Assembly: GCA_963920575.1 (NCBI GenBank)
Contig: OY986969.1
Coordinates: 5,156,001 to 5,220,000, forward strand
Origin: Narthecium ossifragum
Lineage: Eukaryota > Streptophyta > Magnoliopsida > Dioscoreales > Nartheciaceae
Reading direction: 5' to 3'
DNA: 64,000 nucleotides
Shown here one piece after another: positions 33,397 to 45,900 of this stretch. The translations under genes and the position numbers were made by a program. The stretch's first letter is position 1; each line of letters starts with the position of its first letter. Under the pieces are notes generated by a model. That model did no database searches, was not told the DNA's origin, and was given only the letters and a program-made list of their open reading frames with translations.

Positions 33397-35343
33397 TATT
33401 ACATCAGATCCTCTCCAATTACCTTTCGTTGAGCTTGTCAACATTGAGATAGACTACCAAAGTGGCCAAAATTTCCTATCTGAAGTTCGAATTATAGAAT
33501 AATCCAACCATTCTTTTCAAAGCTTTGAATCTGAAGAAGAGGTAGAGTCACCTCCAAAGCCTACCCATGATACCACAACCATATCTCATCTTCCTAGAAG
33601 ATCCATCTGAAACAGAAAGACACCCTCACATCTACAAAACTTTTTATGTCAGCATGCCTCTTCACTTCCTCATTCGCAGGAGTTGAACAAGGCAAATGTT
33701 CCTACAAAGTCAAGTAATCATTCCCCTTTGTGTGCTACATTGTCGTATCATAAACTGTCAAACAATCATAAATCCTTTGTCACCTCTATCTCAACACATA
33801 CTAAACCTAGTTCATACCAACAAGCTCAAAAATGTGTTGAGTGGCGAGAAGCCACGAAAGCTCCTTAGAATTGAATGATACTTGGGCTGTGACTGACTTA
33901 CCTCCATGAAAAGTAGCTGTATGTTGTAAGTGGGTTTAGAAAATCAAGTTCAATGCCGATGGAAGCATCGAGAGGTACAAAGTGAGACTAGTAGCGAAGG
34001 GATATACGCAGCAAGAGGGGCTAGATTATCATGAAACATGTTAACATGTTGCAAAAATGGTGGTTGTTCGTACCTTACTAGCTATAGTAGCAGCTAAAGG
34101 TTAGTTTTTACAACAATTTGATGTGAATAATGCCTTTTTGCATGGTGATTTAGAGGAGGAAGTATATATGGAGATGCCACAAGGGTATTCTAAGGAGGGT
34201 CAGACAACGGTTTGCAAGCTTAAGAAAAGTTTGTATGAATTAAAACAAGCTTCACGGCAATGGAACTCCAATTAGCTATCTAATTTTATTATTCAACAAT
34301 GATTCCAACAATCCAAGGCAGATTATAGTTGATTCACAAGAGTCACCAAAGATTCCTTCACTGCAGTTTTGGTTTATGTTGATGACATCATAGTGGTTGG
34401 CAATAACATGAACATAATCTCTTCACTCAAAGATTCTCTCAATGACAGATTCAAAATGAAAGACCTAGGGTTGTTGAAATATTTTCTTGGTATAGAGGTA
34501 GCAAGATCAGATAAAGGGATTTATATTTGTCAAAGAAAATATGTGCTAGACATATTGGCAGATTCTGGCACAATTAAGCCAAAACCAACAAAAATACCTC
34601 TTAATTAAAATTTCAAGCTTTAAAAGGATGAAGGAGAACCTATCCCTTATCCTTTAATTTATAGGAGGCTTATTGGAAGACTGCTCTATTTGACCATAAC
34701 TAGAACCGACATTTCATATCCAGTCCAATTGTTGAGTCAATTCATACAAACTCCAAGGCTGCCACATTTGAATGCTTCTCACAAAGTATGAAGGTACATT
34801 AAAGGCGCATCAAGGCAGGGATTGTTTTATCCCTCGGCATCTATCATGGACCTCAGAGCTTACAGTGATTCGGACTAGGGGGGCATGCCCAGATACAAGA
34901 AGCTAGGTCCGTGACAGGGTACTGCGTTTTTCTTGGCTCTTCTTTGGTTTCTTGGAAATCCAAAAAGCAGAATACAATTTCAAGGTCTTTAACTGAGGCC
35001 GAGTATAGGGCCATGGCTAGTGTGTGCTGTGAGTTGAGTTGGTTATGATACATACTTCATGATTTTCAAATAGAGCATCCTCAAGCAGCTAAGTTGTTTT
35101 GTGATGAAAAAGGTGCATTACACATTGCAGCAAACCCAGTCTTCCATGAGAGGACTAAGCACATAGAACTTGACTACCATTTGATTCGTGATAAGGTTCA
35201 AGATGGGAGTATTGTCACTGAGCATGTAAGTAGTGCTTCTCAAGTCACTGATATGTTAACCAAGCCTTTATGTTCTGTTAATTTCTTCTCTCATTTCTCC
35301 AAGATGGGAGTAGAAAATATCTACTCTCCAGCTTGCGAGGGCC
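33397..35343 (+). pseudogene. Copia reverse transcriptase and RNase H region, heavily mutated
   Basis: RT blocks in order: [20 protein letters not shown] (about 33975), [20 protein letters not shown] (about 34110), [17 protein letters not shown] (about 34215), LVYVDDIIVVGNN with the YVDD active site (about 34370), MKDLGLLKYFLGIEVARS. Then the connection YRRLIGRLLYLTITRTDISY and RNase H pieces [17 protein letters not shown] and [16 protein letters not shown] (about 35150). Several stops and frameshifts occur (for example at about 34275, 34305, 34606 and 34877). Confidence 0.87.
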
Positions 35344-35690
35344 TGTTGAAATATGAAGCACATAGAGATAATTGCCAGCAAGATTTCTAGCTAAGAAGGA
35401 AAGATATGCCTAATCAACAGTGCCAACATGGATCAGAATCTATAGAAGGAAGTTGAGATCATAAGGAAATATGACCTTCTAGAATTGATATGAATTGATA
35501 GGTGATTTCTCTGTTATGAGCTTTGTACAACTTGCTAGAATCAGTTGTGTCACTAATATAGGATTGATTATATTATTCCTTTTTTTTGTAAATTTTTTAC
35601 TTGTACATACTATTGTACAGTTATATATTTAGAGAAGGAATGAGAATAGACATACAATTCCTCTTCAATCTTTCTGATTCATCTTGCTCC
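35344..35690 (+). repeat. Copia 3' LTR
   Basis: It starts TGTTGAAATATGAAG, directly after a purine-rich GCGAGGG tract, at the end of RNase H. It contains TTATATATTTAGAGAAGG (TATA-like, about 35610) and TACAATTCCTCTTCAATC near the end, as in copia LTRs. The end near 35684 (CTGATTCA) is approximate. Confidence 0.6.
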
Positions 35691-35970
35691 TTTTACCTAC
35701 GCATATATCTGTTTAGCGAGTTTTTCATACAAAAGATTAGTCACACAAAAAATTGAAATGCATGGTCGAGCCATAGTGTGTATATATATACTGATATATT
35801 TTATATTAATTATGTTGAGAAAAAGAGGTTATTTTCCTAATCAATCTTTGTCATTAATAATCAATAGCATTTCTCTATCATTCTATTGGTGAAGGTTGTA
35901 GCTAGTTTGACCGCTAAAATACCTAAGATTCTTTGGAAATGTGTTTTGCTAGGTCTTGTACATAGATCAT
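35691..35970. other. Intergenic, AT-rich, nothing recognised
   Basis: No open frame or repeat I can assign. It contains a short TA run (TGTGTATATATATACTG at about 35777). Confidence 0.5.
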
Positions 35971-36029
35971 GCTTTTTTGTTTGATGAGTTGAGCCACCAA
36001 GGCTAACAAGACCTACAAGATACTATCTA

Positions 36030-36510
36030 GGGCGGTGATGCCGTTCTCCAAGGCCCAATATAGAGGCACTTGCTAGCGGGGACGCCAACGAGCAACCCCA
36101 TCTGCCTTACAATTGTCTTGCCTAGGGATGAACACAAAAACCAAGCTCTCAAATTGTATCCCAGCTCCTCATATTTCACGTAGAACTAATTCTACATGAT
36201 GCAGCCTGATCATCCGACTTTGCAACAACTTCACCGTCATCTTCGAATCTGACTCAACCAGTAATTGGATGATGCCATTCTCCTTAGCCCAGCTGATCCC
36301 ATAATAAATAGCCTTCAACTCAGCCTACAAGACAGAGTCTGCATCAATTGGCATTCCCATCGCCCAGATTGCCTCATCACCCTTCATTTCTATTGCTTCA
36401 ACAGCAGCCCGACACTTCCCTTGACCGAAGGATGCATCCACCTGCAGCAGTCTTGCCTGTCCTCTGTTTATAGCAGCAGTGTGAACCACCTCTTTGTTCA
36501 AGAATTATTT
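36030..36510 (-). pseudogene. LINE RNase H domain
   Basis: It encodes LLQVDASFGQGKCRAAVEA with the first catalytic D, AELKAIYYGISWAKENGI with the catalytic E, and LLVESDSKMTVKLLQSR with the second D. This is the RVT_3/RNase H domain found at the C terminus of plant L1 elements. Stops interrupt it at about 36190 and 36320. Confidence 0.8.
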
Positions 36511-36546
36511 GGCTAATCTGCAGGCCTTCATCGCAACCTTCTTCGC

Positions 36547-37722
36547 TCATTCTCCCTTCCCTTCAAAAATGACACAATTGCAATCTTTCCAAATCTGCCA
36601 CATAGCATAAGCAACATAAGACTTCAGCATCCTTCCATCCTCTTTATTTGGAGATCTGAGTAGCAGGTCTAAGAAGTCATCTGCTCCCCAATCCTCACAA
36701 GATTTATCAATTTCCTTCATCACCAACGCCAAGACTTCCTTGGCGAATTCGCATTCTATGAGAGCATGTGTGATATTCTCTGCTACTGTTCCACACCTTG
36801 GGCATAAAGTATCTGACACTACTCTACACCTCCACAGAGCCTCCTTTACAGACAACTTACCATGCAAAACATGCCATAAGAATTGTCTAACTCTTGGATC
36901 GGTTGGCAATTTCCACAGATTCCTCCACACAGTCATGTGTTCAAACCTCTCTTCTTGGATCGTGTCCTTCACCAAGTATGCATATGCAGATCCAGTAGTG
37001 ACAGAACCAAAGCCATGCAAAGTCCATCGACAACAATCCCCTGTTGCATCTCTTCCAATCGAAATTTTAAGGATCTCCTGCACCAAAGAGTCATGCCCAA
37101 ATTCTGCTATTTTATCTACATTCCAATCAGATCCCTCCTGGAGATCCCCAACTACTGCATTGAAAAAGTTGCTTGAACAATTGAAGGGAATGGGAGCAGT
37201 GGCTAAGCATCCAATTTCCAGCCAATTATCATGGATTACACTTAGAGCACTCCCATTCCCAGGTCTACAAGCCAGTCCCTTCCGAACACAGTCCACAACC
37301 TCACAAAGCCCTTTCCAATGCGAAGAAGCAGCAGTACTCATACCTCTTTTTGAAGGTAATATTTCTCTCCATTTGTATTTTTCTTTTGACAGTCTTTTCC
37401 AGATACTATCGTTCTCCCCCAAGAAATTCGCCATCCTAGTCATTTTCAGGGCTTTTTGCCACAACAGCAGATCTTTCACGCCCAAGCCACCAACTTCAGG
37501 TGGAGAGCAGACAACATTCCAGGCAATGCTAGATATGCTCGACCCCTTACCTTTCCAAAGAAAGCTCCTACATATGGCCTCCATTCTTTTAATCACCCCC
37601 ATTGGCACCTTTGTCGAAGTCATGACATAACCCGGGATGGATTGTAGCACAGACTTTAGTAAAGTAACCGTTCCTGCCTCCAAGATATGCCGGCCTTGCC
37701 AACCTAGGACTCCGTCAGTCAT
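36547..37722 (-). pseudogene. LINE RT C-terminal and zf-RVT region
   Basis: A 391-residue open frame. It begins with the RT connection (GWQGRHILEAGTVTLLKSVL, MEAICRSFLWKGKG), includes GGLGVKDLLLWQKALKMTR and WRNLWKLPTDPRVRQFLWHV, and ends in the zf-RVT motif LCPRCGTVAENITHALIEC with its Cys-His pattern, then WQIWKDCNCVIFEGKGE. It links RT to RNase H. The length is near the family norm for this part; upstream the frame breaks at about 37730. Confidence 0.87.
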
Positions 37723-37752
37723 CTTATCAATAATTGATGAGAAATCAGCAAC

Positions 37753-39494
37753 CTAGAGCCTCTTGTCGCTGACAGGAACACCCAAGTAAGTCCATGACCC
37801 TTTAGTAATTGAGATTCCAAACATATGACATATGGTGCGCCTCCTATCCACCCCTACCCATTTAGTAAAGAGAATAGTTGACTTCAAAGGGTTCATCTCC
37901 AACCATGAGAGCTCTTTGAAGTACAATAATTTTTGCTTCAAGCTTCTAGCCTTTAAACAAGTGGCCCTCGTAACAAATAAGCAATCGTCCGCATATAACA
38001 AGTGGGACAAAGAAAAATCAGATTTTGGCACCTTCAATCCAATCAATGCATATGTTGGATTCTTCAAGATTCTAGATAAAACCTCCTGCACCACTAAGAA
38101 TAGGTAAGGAGACAAAGGATCTCCTTGCCTCAACCCACATTTAAAAACAATTCTTCTATGAACTTGTCCATTGATGATGAGAGAAAATCATGGGCCCTTG
38201 ACACAGCTCATCACCCATCTAATCCATTTAGATGGAAAATTCATCTTTATAAGCACCTTCTCAAGAAATCCCTACTTGACCTTGTCATAAGCTGACTTGA
38301 GGTCTATTTTAGCAACCATCAACCTCCGCGTCTTCGGTGCATTCCTCATAGAATGGAGAACTTTAATGGTAGAGTCTACATTGTCATGTATACTACGGCC
38401 AGGCAAAAATGTAGATTATTCAAAGCCTATAATTTCCTCAAGCACCAATCTCATACGTTGAGTCAAAATGGTAGTTATCACCTCATGTGCAACATTGCAA
38501 AGACTGATTGGTCTGAAATCCTTAACCCTCTATGGAAATTTGCACTTTGGTTAAAAGAGAGGAAGGTCTCATGCCAACTTGGAGGCATTCTCTCTGTTTC
38601 AAAGAAGTTCAGAATTACCTTTGTAAACTCTGTTCCAACCACACTCCAATGCAAAATGTAGAATTCAATGGGAATCCCGTCTGGCCCCGAACATTTGTTT
38701 CTTCCCATACTAAACACAACCTCTTTGACTTCCAGATCCATAATCGCCTTTGCTAACATCGCATGCGAGACCTCACTAAGCTGCGGCAAATTTGGCAATT
38801 GAACACTCTCTTGGCTGCTAGGACCATACCATATCTTGGAATGATGCTTCAAAAACTCACCATCAATAAGTGTTTGATCCTGCACTACCACTTCATCCTC
38901 ACCAATCACCTCTAGTACTTTGGATTTATATCTCCTACTATAAACAATTGAGTGAAAAAATGCAGAATTCCTATCCCCCAATTGCATCCATACCTCCCGA
39001 GCACGTTGCGCAGCCCTTGATCCTTGTTTTGAGACCACCAAGGACCACTCCAACTCAAGATCATGAAGCTGTCTCTCCTCTTCATCTAGCAGCTCTCTTT
39101 CCGCTTCCAAAGAGTACCATGCCTCCAAGCACTGTTCCATCTGCTTTCCAACCCCAAAAATATCCTTACTAGAGGCCCTTCAGTCCCAACCTTTAACCAT
39201 CTTCCTAGCAGCTTTAATCTTGGAATTCAAAATGTACTGCCGAGAACCATGATAGGGAGTCTTCCAGATACGATTGAGGACAGATTTAAAAGCATCTAGA
39301 CGGAGCCAGTAGTGTTCCATACAAAACACAGAGGGGCCTTTACTTCTTGAAACATCTTCAATAGACACTAGAACATGGGAATGATCAGAATTGATACGAG
39401 GGAGGTATGAGACCTGAGTATGAAAGAACTATCATTTCCACTGAAGATTACAAAGTGCTCGATCCAATCTTTCCAACACTTTAGTTCTGCCAGG
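37753..39494 (-). pseudogene. LINE reverse transcriptase
   Basis: The N-terminal part (39140-38478) has WMQLGDRNSAFFHSIVYSRR, MGRNKCSGPDGIPIEFY and MPPSWHETFLSF. The middle (38150-38480) carries the RT palm out of frame. The part at 38133-37753 has MRQGDPLSPYLFLVVQEVLS and the catalytic LLYADDCLFVTRA, then WTYLGVPVS. Frame breaks at about 38140-38480 and 39150-39370 inactivate it. The enzyme would prime cDNA synthesis at nicked target DNA. Confidence 0.88.
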
Positions 39495-39932
39495 CTACTT
39501 GTTGCACCAAGTAAATGGACTGCCACAGAACTCCAAGTCTACTAAGTCATTCTCACAGATAAAACCAAAGAATTCCTTTGCTGATGCCTCAAAGGAGAAA
39601 GGAACACCCCCTTTCTTTTCCTCAGCTGCAATGACAGCATTGAAGTCCCCAGCCATCAAGTGAGGGACTTCCAAAGCATTCATCCGAGCCAGTGATTCCC
39701 AAAGGAGACGTTGATCAACAACATTCATGGCGCCATAGACCGCTGACACTGCTAGCTGCCCAAATTCCTTGGAAGTGATAATAGTATGGACAGCTTGATC
39801 CGACCAGTGCATCGTAGTAACTCGACCAACTTGCACCTTCCAAGCTGCTACAATCCCACCCTTCCGGCCCTGAGCAGGAATTAATAGATCATGCTGAACT
39901 TTGGGCTTTCTTGTGTTCAAGTAAAACATCAA
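39495..39932 (-). pseudogene. LINE endonuclease (C-terminal two thirds)
   Basis: APE-type endonuclease. QGRKGGIVAAWKVQVGRV, then LAVSAVYGAMN, HLMAGDFNAVIAAEEKKGG with the catalytic GDFN motif, then GFICENDLVDLEFCGSPFTW. The N-terminal catalytic N and E blocks are missing because the insertion is 5'-truncated at about 39935. Confidence 0.87.
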
Positions 39933-40059
39933 TTACAAATTAAAAAAGTGAGACTTCTATTGGCATATCTTGCAAGCCGAGTGCTATCAAATTAATCATT
40001 AAACATTATAGTTTGTTCGATCACAAGAAACTAAAATTGTAGCCTTGAAGTGGATGTAA

Positions 40060-40497
40060 TCTCACTTGCCTATGTTGTTTCCCTGACGGCTCCTCCCCTT
40101 CTTGTGATTGGGTTGCGAGGAAGCAGGTTGGCTCCGTTGTCAAAGCTGAGATTCTGGCTATGCTTGGGGGGTTAGGGGAAGCAAAGCGCATGGGGATCCG
40201 GAAAGCGGTACTGGAGTCTGATTCATTGTTGGGAATCGGTTTTGTTTCAGGACGCATGGCTTGGCCGCATGATTTGTCTGGCCTCCTCCTTTATATTTGG
40301 AGAGTTGCATCTCAGTTCTCCTTTTTTAGTTTTGTTCACATTCCGTGCGAGTTCAATTCTGTCACGGCTGTCTTCGCCGTTGCTGCCTGGGCGAATCCTT
40401 CGGTGCCGCAGATGTGAAGTTGTTGTGTTTTGGTTTCCATTCTTCTTCTTCTTTGTTTTGTTTGATCTTTTAGCCCTCGGCCTCAACTAATAATAAA
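40060..40497 (+). mobile_element. 5'-truncated LINE tail (RNase H, 3' UTR and poly(A))
   Basis: Opposite strand to the LINE next to it. It encodes VKAEILAMLGGLGEAKRMGI and AVLESDSLLGIGFVSGRM (RNase H E and D blocks), then FVHIPCEFNSVTAVFAVAAW, stopping at about 40415. A short T-rich 3' UTR ends in CTAATAATAAAAAAAG at about 40490, a plant L1-like poly(A) end. Only the last 440 bases of an element inserted. Confidence 0.75.
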
Positions 40498-40816
40498 AAA
40501 AGCAGCCACAACATCATACAACAGTAATAACTGTTGAATAAAAGCACTATTTATACGAACAATATAGTTATGAATTGTCACCCAACTTTCATGCATGGAT
40601 GACATGACCGACTACTGCCTTTGAGTGCAGAGCTGGAGAAAGAAGGGTTATTATTATGAAATTTGAGCTTTTTATCCAAACTTAAGTGGGGGTAAATACT
40701 CGTACGATGACTTAGTCAAATTATTCAAAGAGCACATATACGTAAAAATTTGATGTACAATAGGGTATCCATGAAGAAGATACAGATGCCAGACCTGTCA
40801 ATCGTAGCTAGGGTCA
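40498..40816. other. Intergenic, nothing recognised
   Basis: AT-rich, no open frame of note and no repeat assigned. Confidence 0.5.
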
Positions 40817-42160
40817 TGTCATAACATGCCCTCATACGTGGCACTGGATCAAGAGCTCAGGATCTAAACCATGAAGCGATAGTGAACTTCTAGCCCATCT
40901 GTCATGGCCTTGAGCCCTTACACGGGCCATGGCGCGCGTCAGCCGGAGTTGACACGGGCCACGGCCTAGGCCATGGCGCGGTGCATCACACCAATCCATG
41001 GGAAGCATGGAAACCCCAAGACCACACGAGCAAACATCCTTGAATGAGGCTAGACAACACTTCCCCAAAGATGGCGCGATGGATTCTGAACATGGCACGG
41101 AGGACTGGGCCAAGGAAGAAAGCTGGCACGTCATGATGCGGTGCAACGCGGGTCAAGCGAGCGATGGCGCGAGTCAAGTGAGCAAATGACGCGGCATTGC
41201 GTGCTAGGCGAGCGCGCGGGGCGAGCGTGCGAGCGGCGCGCGGGCACGACGCAGAGAACAAGTGTGCGCCGCGCTGGGCGGTTGTGTTCGAGTCAAACTA
41301 GGACTCGACTTGCCTAGGCTGACGAGGAAGATGGTTGGTAACAAACCACTCGAGCAAATCTCCTAGTTCCAGTTGGACTGGAAGCTCATGAGCGGATGAC
41401 CCGGGGAAGACTGTTTTGGCACGGAAGAAAACCCACTTGGCGCGGGACTCCGAGTTTCACTAGGAGTCGGCATGTCAAACAGTGCGGTTTGGCTTTGGAG
41501 GCAGAAGCAGTCGTGCAAATCAAGAAGTCTCGCGTGCGTTGGACTCTGAGTAAGTGATGATGTGGCAAATACCAAGTTTGGCTCGGGGAAAGTTGTTGTT
41601 GGCGCAGACGAATTGGAAGGAGTCCAATTCCGAGTCATGGTGCGGATCAGGGCGATCTTAAGCAAGTCAAACTCAAGTGGAAGTCCAGCTAAGTTAGGAA
41701 ACTTAGTTTCAAGCTTATCTATTGCCTAGATATGTATGTAGGCTAGGACTTTGAGTAGAACTTGGAGAGATGACTTGTTGAGGCAAATCATGGACTCTAC
41801 TCTCTATATAAAGAGTAGGTCGGCCAATATGAGGAGCATCTAGGCATTGGCTAGGGTTTGTTTCCTTGTATTTTGAGTGATCTTTGTACCTTGGGAGAGA
41901 GAGAGAGTTGTGAGGAATTCTCTTGTAAAGATTGTTCAGCAATAAAGGAACGGGGACATACCCTTTGCCATACTCATGCATCCTACTTCTTGGTACGTGA
42001 GATCGTGCAAGAGGAAGGAAACGAAGGAGAGGGCTGGTCAAGGAAGGATCTTGTGACACCGACTTCATCAAGGCGTGGGTCTTGACGTGTGCAATGTGTG
42101 CACACGGCACTGTGGAGCAAGAGGCTAAGGGTCTTTGGCGCCAGCATCGGGTTTTCTGAT
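40817..42160 (+). mobile_element. LTR with promoter, polyadenylation and primer-site signals
   Basis: A TGTCATAACATGCCC start at 40817. A GC-rich body (40910-41280) with several ATGGCGCG motifs. TATA box CTCTATATAAAGAG at about 41812-41824. Polyadenylation signal AATAAA at 41941. A TTTGGCGCCAGCATCGGG primer-site-like block at 42135-42151. This is the layout of a gypsy 5' LTR (about 1.3 kb) followed by its primer site. The exact LTR end and target duplication were not resolved, and no internal coding follows. Confidence 0.55.
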
Positions 42161-42939
42161 TTTAAAAAATTTATGCTGCGTAACCTGGTGACACCATCTA
42201 CCCCACCTCATGTAACGATTTGAGTCATGGGCCTATTGGCCAAGCCTATGGCACGATTTTACAAGCAAAGACACCATCGAAATGTGTCTGATTAAAGATG
42301 ACAATGGGGCGAGTTGGATTGGGATGATCTTGATCAACATCGCTTCTTCTAAAGCACCGTTATATCTATTTTCTTCCGGAGGTAGAATATTTTAAAAATA
42401 AAAAAAATTTGTGTATATGGACATGTCATATATCAGTAGCCTATTATCAATTGATTGGTTTAGGTCATCGGTGGTATCGGTAGTAGACTACCGATTAATT
42501 GATTTAATTCATGGGTAGTTCTGTATATCTATTTTTCTTCCGGAGGTAGAATATTTTTAAAAAATTAGCAATATATATTCAAGCTGGCGATCGAGCTAAT
42601 ATGGATTAAGCCAACCTCTGCTCGTTATCATCTCATTATCGTTTTGATTGACCTCCTGGAACTTATCGAGCTAGATTACCAGCAGACAATGTAGGCAAAT
42701 CTTTATTCGTTGAAATAAAAATAAAAGTGGTGGTATGTGTGCATCATGCATGCATGTTCCTCCTCTCCTCTCTATCGCATGTCCCTCCCGGCCCAAATAA
42801 CACTCAACCCGCCAAGAAGCCGGTGGCACCCTCCCGCCGCCGCCATTCTTGCTAGGGTTTCCCCCAAAGAAACCCTAAGCCATGCTCCTTCCCCCCTCTA
42901 TCCTATCCCTCCGGGCCCAAAGAGCACCCCCTCGCCTCC
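42161..42939. promoter_or_regulatory. Upstream region of the DUF21/CBS pseudogene
   Basis: No gene. A direct repeat of about 43 bases (TCTTCCGGAGGTAGAATATT core) is present at 42361-42403 and 42524-42566, flanking AT-rich sequence with TACCGATTAATTGATT-type palindromes. From about 42740 the sequence becomes C-rich, as expected of a 5' UTR, and includes the near-upstream ATG at 42882. That ATG is in a different frame from the pseudogene exon 1. Confidence 0.4.
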
Positions 42940-45900
42940 ATGAATCTCGCCGTCAAAGCCTCCCTCCTGTGCCGCCCTTCACCGTTCACCTGCTTCACTC
43001 GGGCATCGCTCCTCGGCCAGAGACCCCGTCGGATTGCCGCTCGCATCTCCACCGGCTTCCCGCATTCCTCCGCGTTGATGGTGAGACGCCGTGTCGATCT
43101 TCATCTCCGCGGTGCTCAACTCGCCCGGACTTTCTTCTCGGGTCCTGATTCCTCTGAGGAGGATGTCTGGATGTGGTCTCTTCCCAGAGAAATCGGGTTT
43201 TCGGGTTATAGTCCTAGTGAGAGTTGCTTGCGCGCTGTTTGTGACGAGGTGCCAGAGAGTCATGGCCGCGGAAGGCGTGGCGGCGCTGGATTGAAGGCTT
43301 TGGGGTGGGAGAGGATGAAGCTCAGCGGGTCATGGCCAAAGCTGGTGCAGGTTCTTCAAGTCATCAAGGATAAGGGTCTCATTTTGGCAACGTCGTTGGG
43401 TCTATCTGCTTTCTTTTCCATGGCAGAGACATCGATTACGACACTTTGGCCTTGGAAGGTAATGGTTTCTTAGTTGGCTTTCTTTAAGTTGGTTGGATTC
43501 TCCAATTCCTTATGCTGAATGTTTGAATTGCATTGTCGTGAATTTAGGAACTGTAACTGCTTGAACTAATTATTCACCGCATCCACCACATTGGGTGCAC
43601 GATACAGGGCATTGGGAAGGGGATTTCCTCTAGTTAGGATGCCGTTGACCCCCGGTTCATTCGTGAACTGACTTTCTTAGGATGCCATCAAACCCGGTTC
43701 CTTCTTGAACTTACTTTTTAAGGATGCATTGACCGTCTGTTTGTACTTGAACTTACTTTTATTGTTCTGCTGTAGCACCTTTATTTCACCCTAGTTGCAG
43801 AATCCCTGCAACATCTATGATGTTGATTGTACTGTGTCACTCGTGCAGGAAATGTTTCGCATATTTTCTGCTATTCTGTAATTTTTTTGGTGGCTGCTAA
43901 TTAAGCCCACTTTCTCATTGAAAATGTTTACTCGAGCTTCATTAATCTTGTTTTATCAGGTGCGGGCGTTAGCAGAAAAAGGTCCTGAGAATGGTCTCTT
44001 CAGAATGCTTCGTAGCGATGTTACTCGATTCCTGACAACCATTCTCATTGGCACAATGTAATGCTTTGATGCTTTTGCCCTTGGTTTGCATAGTTTACTT
44101 TCATTATATATGAAATGTCTCTGCTGTTTTATAGTGCCTGACTGTGTCTTTTCAAACACTTACGTGTCCTCAGTGTGGTCAATATCGGTGCAACAGCACT
44201 TGTCACGGAGGCTGCGACGAAGCTGGAGTTAGTGCAGCCACAGGAGTTATGACTGTACGCCTGAATTGCCTACCCTATATGCTATCTGCACTGTTTGTTT
44301 TTCAGTTTGATATTTTCATTTGTTGTTTTCAGGTTTGAAATCTTTGATGATCACTAACTGAGAGAATCTTGCTCATATATCTAATATTTCAGATTGCTAT
44401 ACTGCTGCTTACTAAAATCACTCCAAAAAGTTTTGCTGTTCATAATGCCACAGAGGTCGCTAGGATAGTAGTAAGGTGCGACTGTGAACTGGAAAAGAAA
44501 TATATTTAGCCATCACCAGTGCTTGTCTTATTTTTCTTTATGGCTGTTGGAACTTGGAAGGCCTTAGATTCTGTGATCTGTTTGATACAAATGGCTTATG
44601 TGGTGTGACTAGGTCAGGCCGGTTACATGGCTTTCAGTAATTTTGTATCCTGTCGGAAGAGTTGCTACTTTCCTGTCAATGGGCATGCTGAAAATGCTAG
44701 GTCTGAAAGGTAGAAGGTAGATGTTTTAGAGGATTCCAGTAAGATATTTTCTAAAAATTTAATTTTCCTTTTTTACCAATCATTAATAAGTTCATTGCTG
44801 ATAGGTGTGAATGCTATAGCTGTAACAGGGTGAAGGCAGCAATATTTTTTTTGCTTTAGTCTCTCACTTCGCCGTTTCGATATGTAGTGAACCTTATGTC
44901 ACTGAAGATGAATTGAAGTTGATGCTGCTGGGAGCAGAGCTAAGCGGGGCTATTGAAGAGGAAGAACAGGTGACAACAATGTAAAATAATTTCATCCTGT
45001 AGCTACTATCTTTTTTCTCAGACAGGCTTTGGGTTAAAGATTCAGGATATTAGTATAATTGTGGCAATACTTCTGCCTTTTATGCAATTCTTACTCTTTA
45101 TGCAGTTCGACATTTTGTTCTAATAGTGTTGATATTATGGAATCTTATCATGATTAACATACCCTTGTTTACGCTGCTTGAAGAGATTTTGGATGCATGC
45201 CAAGGTTTTCTATGTGCACAATCAAAGAGTCTGGAAGTGGCTTTGGTTGTGGAAAATGCTGGGAGAATAGTTTGGGATGATTTCAAATCGGGTTGATTTA
45301 TTCTGTTCTCTTATCTTAATCAGTAGAATAAGCATCTCAATTAGAGACAGGAATGATGTTAAATTTTGAACTCTAGACAATATCTTATACCGTTGACTAA
45401 GATTTCTTCTTAAGAGAGTTGTCTTCTATGATTTTGTCACCTGATTCCAGAAAAAAGCAACGTTGCGCTGCATATACTTCAAATTAAAGCTTTGTCTTTT
45501 ATTAGCTCTAGAATATCCAAGGTCAAACTTTTGCCTTGAAAGTTGTAATGAAGCCAGGTATCACATGCCACAGCGTATTGTAGGAAACTGGCAACATCTA
45601 TGGTGCTGTCCTAAATCTTTTCAATATTAAAGCATGCAACAGCGAAATATGGGAAACTTATGATGATTTCCTACATTGTTACTTATGAATGATTGCTACA
45701 TTCAGAATGTCATGGTAGGATACTTAATATTCATATCTGGGAAGGAATCATCTTTGAATATGATTGGACATGGTATTGTTCTCTGTTCAAAAATTCAATT
45801 TCTAGAAAATAACATGCATGTGAATTAAACTTCTACAGGATATGATTGAAAATGTGTTGGAGATAAAGGACACACATGTAAGGGAGGTTATGACCCCTCT

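Larger units (their letters stand above)
20884..35690 (+). mobile_element. Second Ty1/copia element, plus strand, opened by three insertions
   Basis: Copia pieces at 20884-21279, 21992-22228, 31393-31811 and 33397-35343, and a 3' LTR at 35344 to about 35690, read in one order and orientation: pre-integrase, integrase, RT, RNase H. The gaps are insertions with 5-bp duplications: 21280-21986 (GTTTC), 22229-31387 (GAGAC) and 31817-33391 (AGTCA). Across the first two, removing the insert restores the reading frame. Gag and the 5' LTR were not found; the element begins abruptly at about 20884 next to the opposite-strand LTR. Confidence 0.88.
35971..39935 (-). mobile_element. L1-type LINE, 5'-truncated
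   Basis: Non-LTR retrotransposon on the minus strand with endonuclease, RT, zf-RVT and RNase H domains in the usual plant L1 order. The 5' side is cut within the endonuclease at about 39935. The likely 3' end is an A-rich tract (minus strand CAAACAAAAAAGC) at about 35971-35985. Several frame breaks and stops separate the coding pieces. I could not find a clear target duplication. Confidence 0.88.

Noticed and set aside
36740..37630. A 296-residue open frame on the plus strand
   Set aside because: It is antisense to the LINE RT/zf-RVT region, which has recognisable motifs on the minus strand.
42740..43148. Frames starting at 42737 and 42882 upstream of the pseudogene start
   Set aside because: They are in other frames than exon 1 and do not lead to a splice site that joins the conserved exons.
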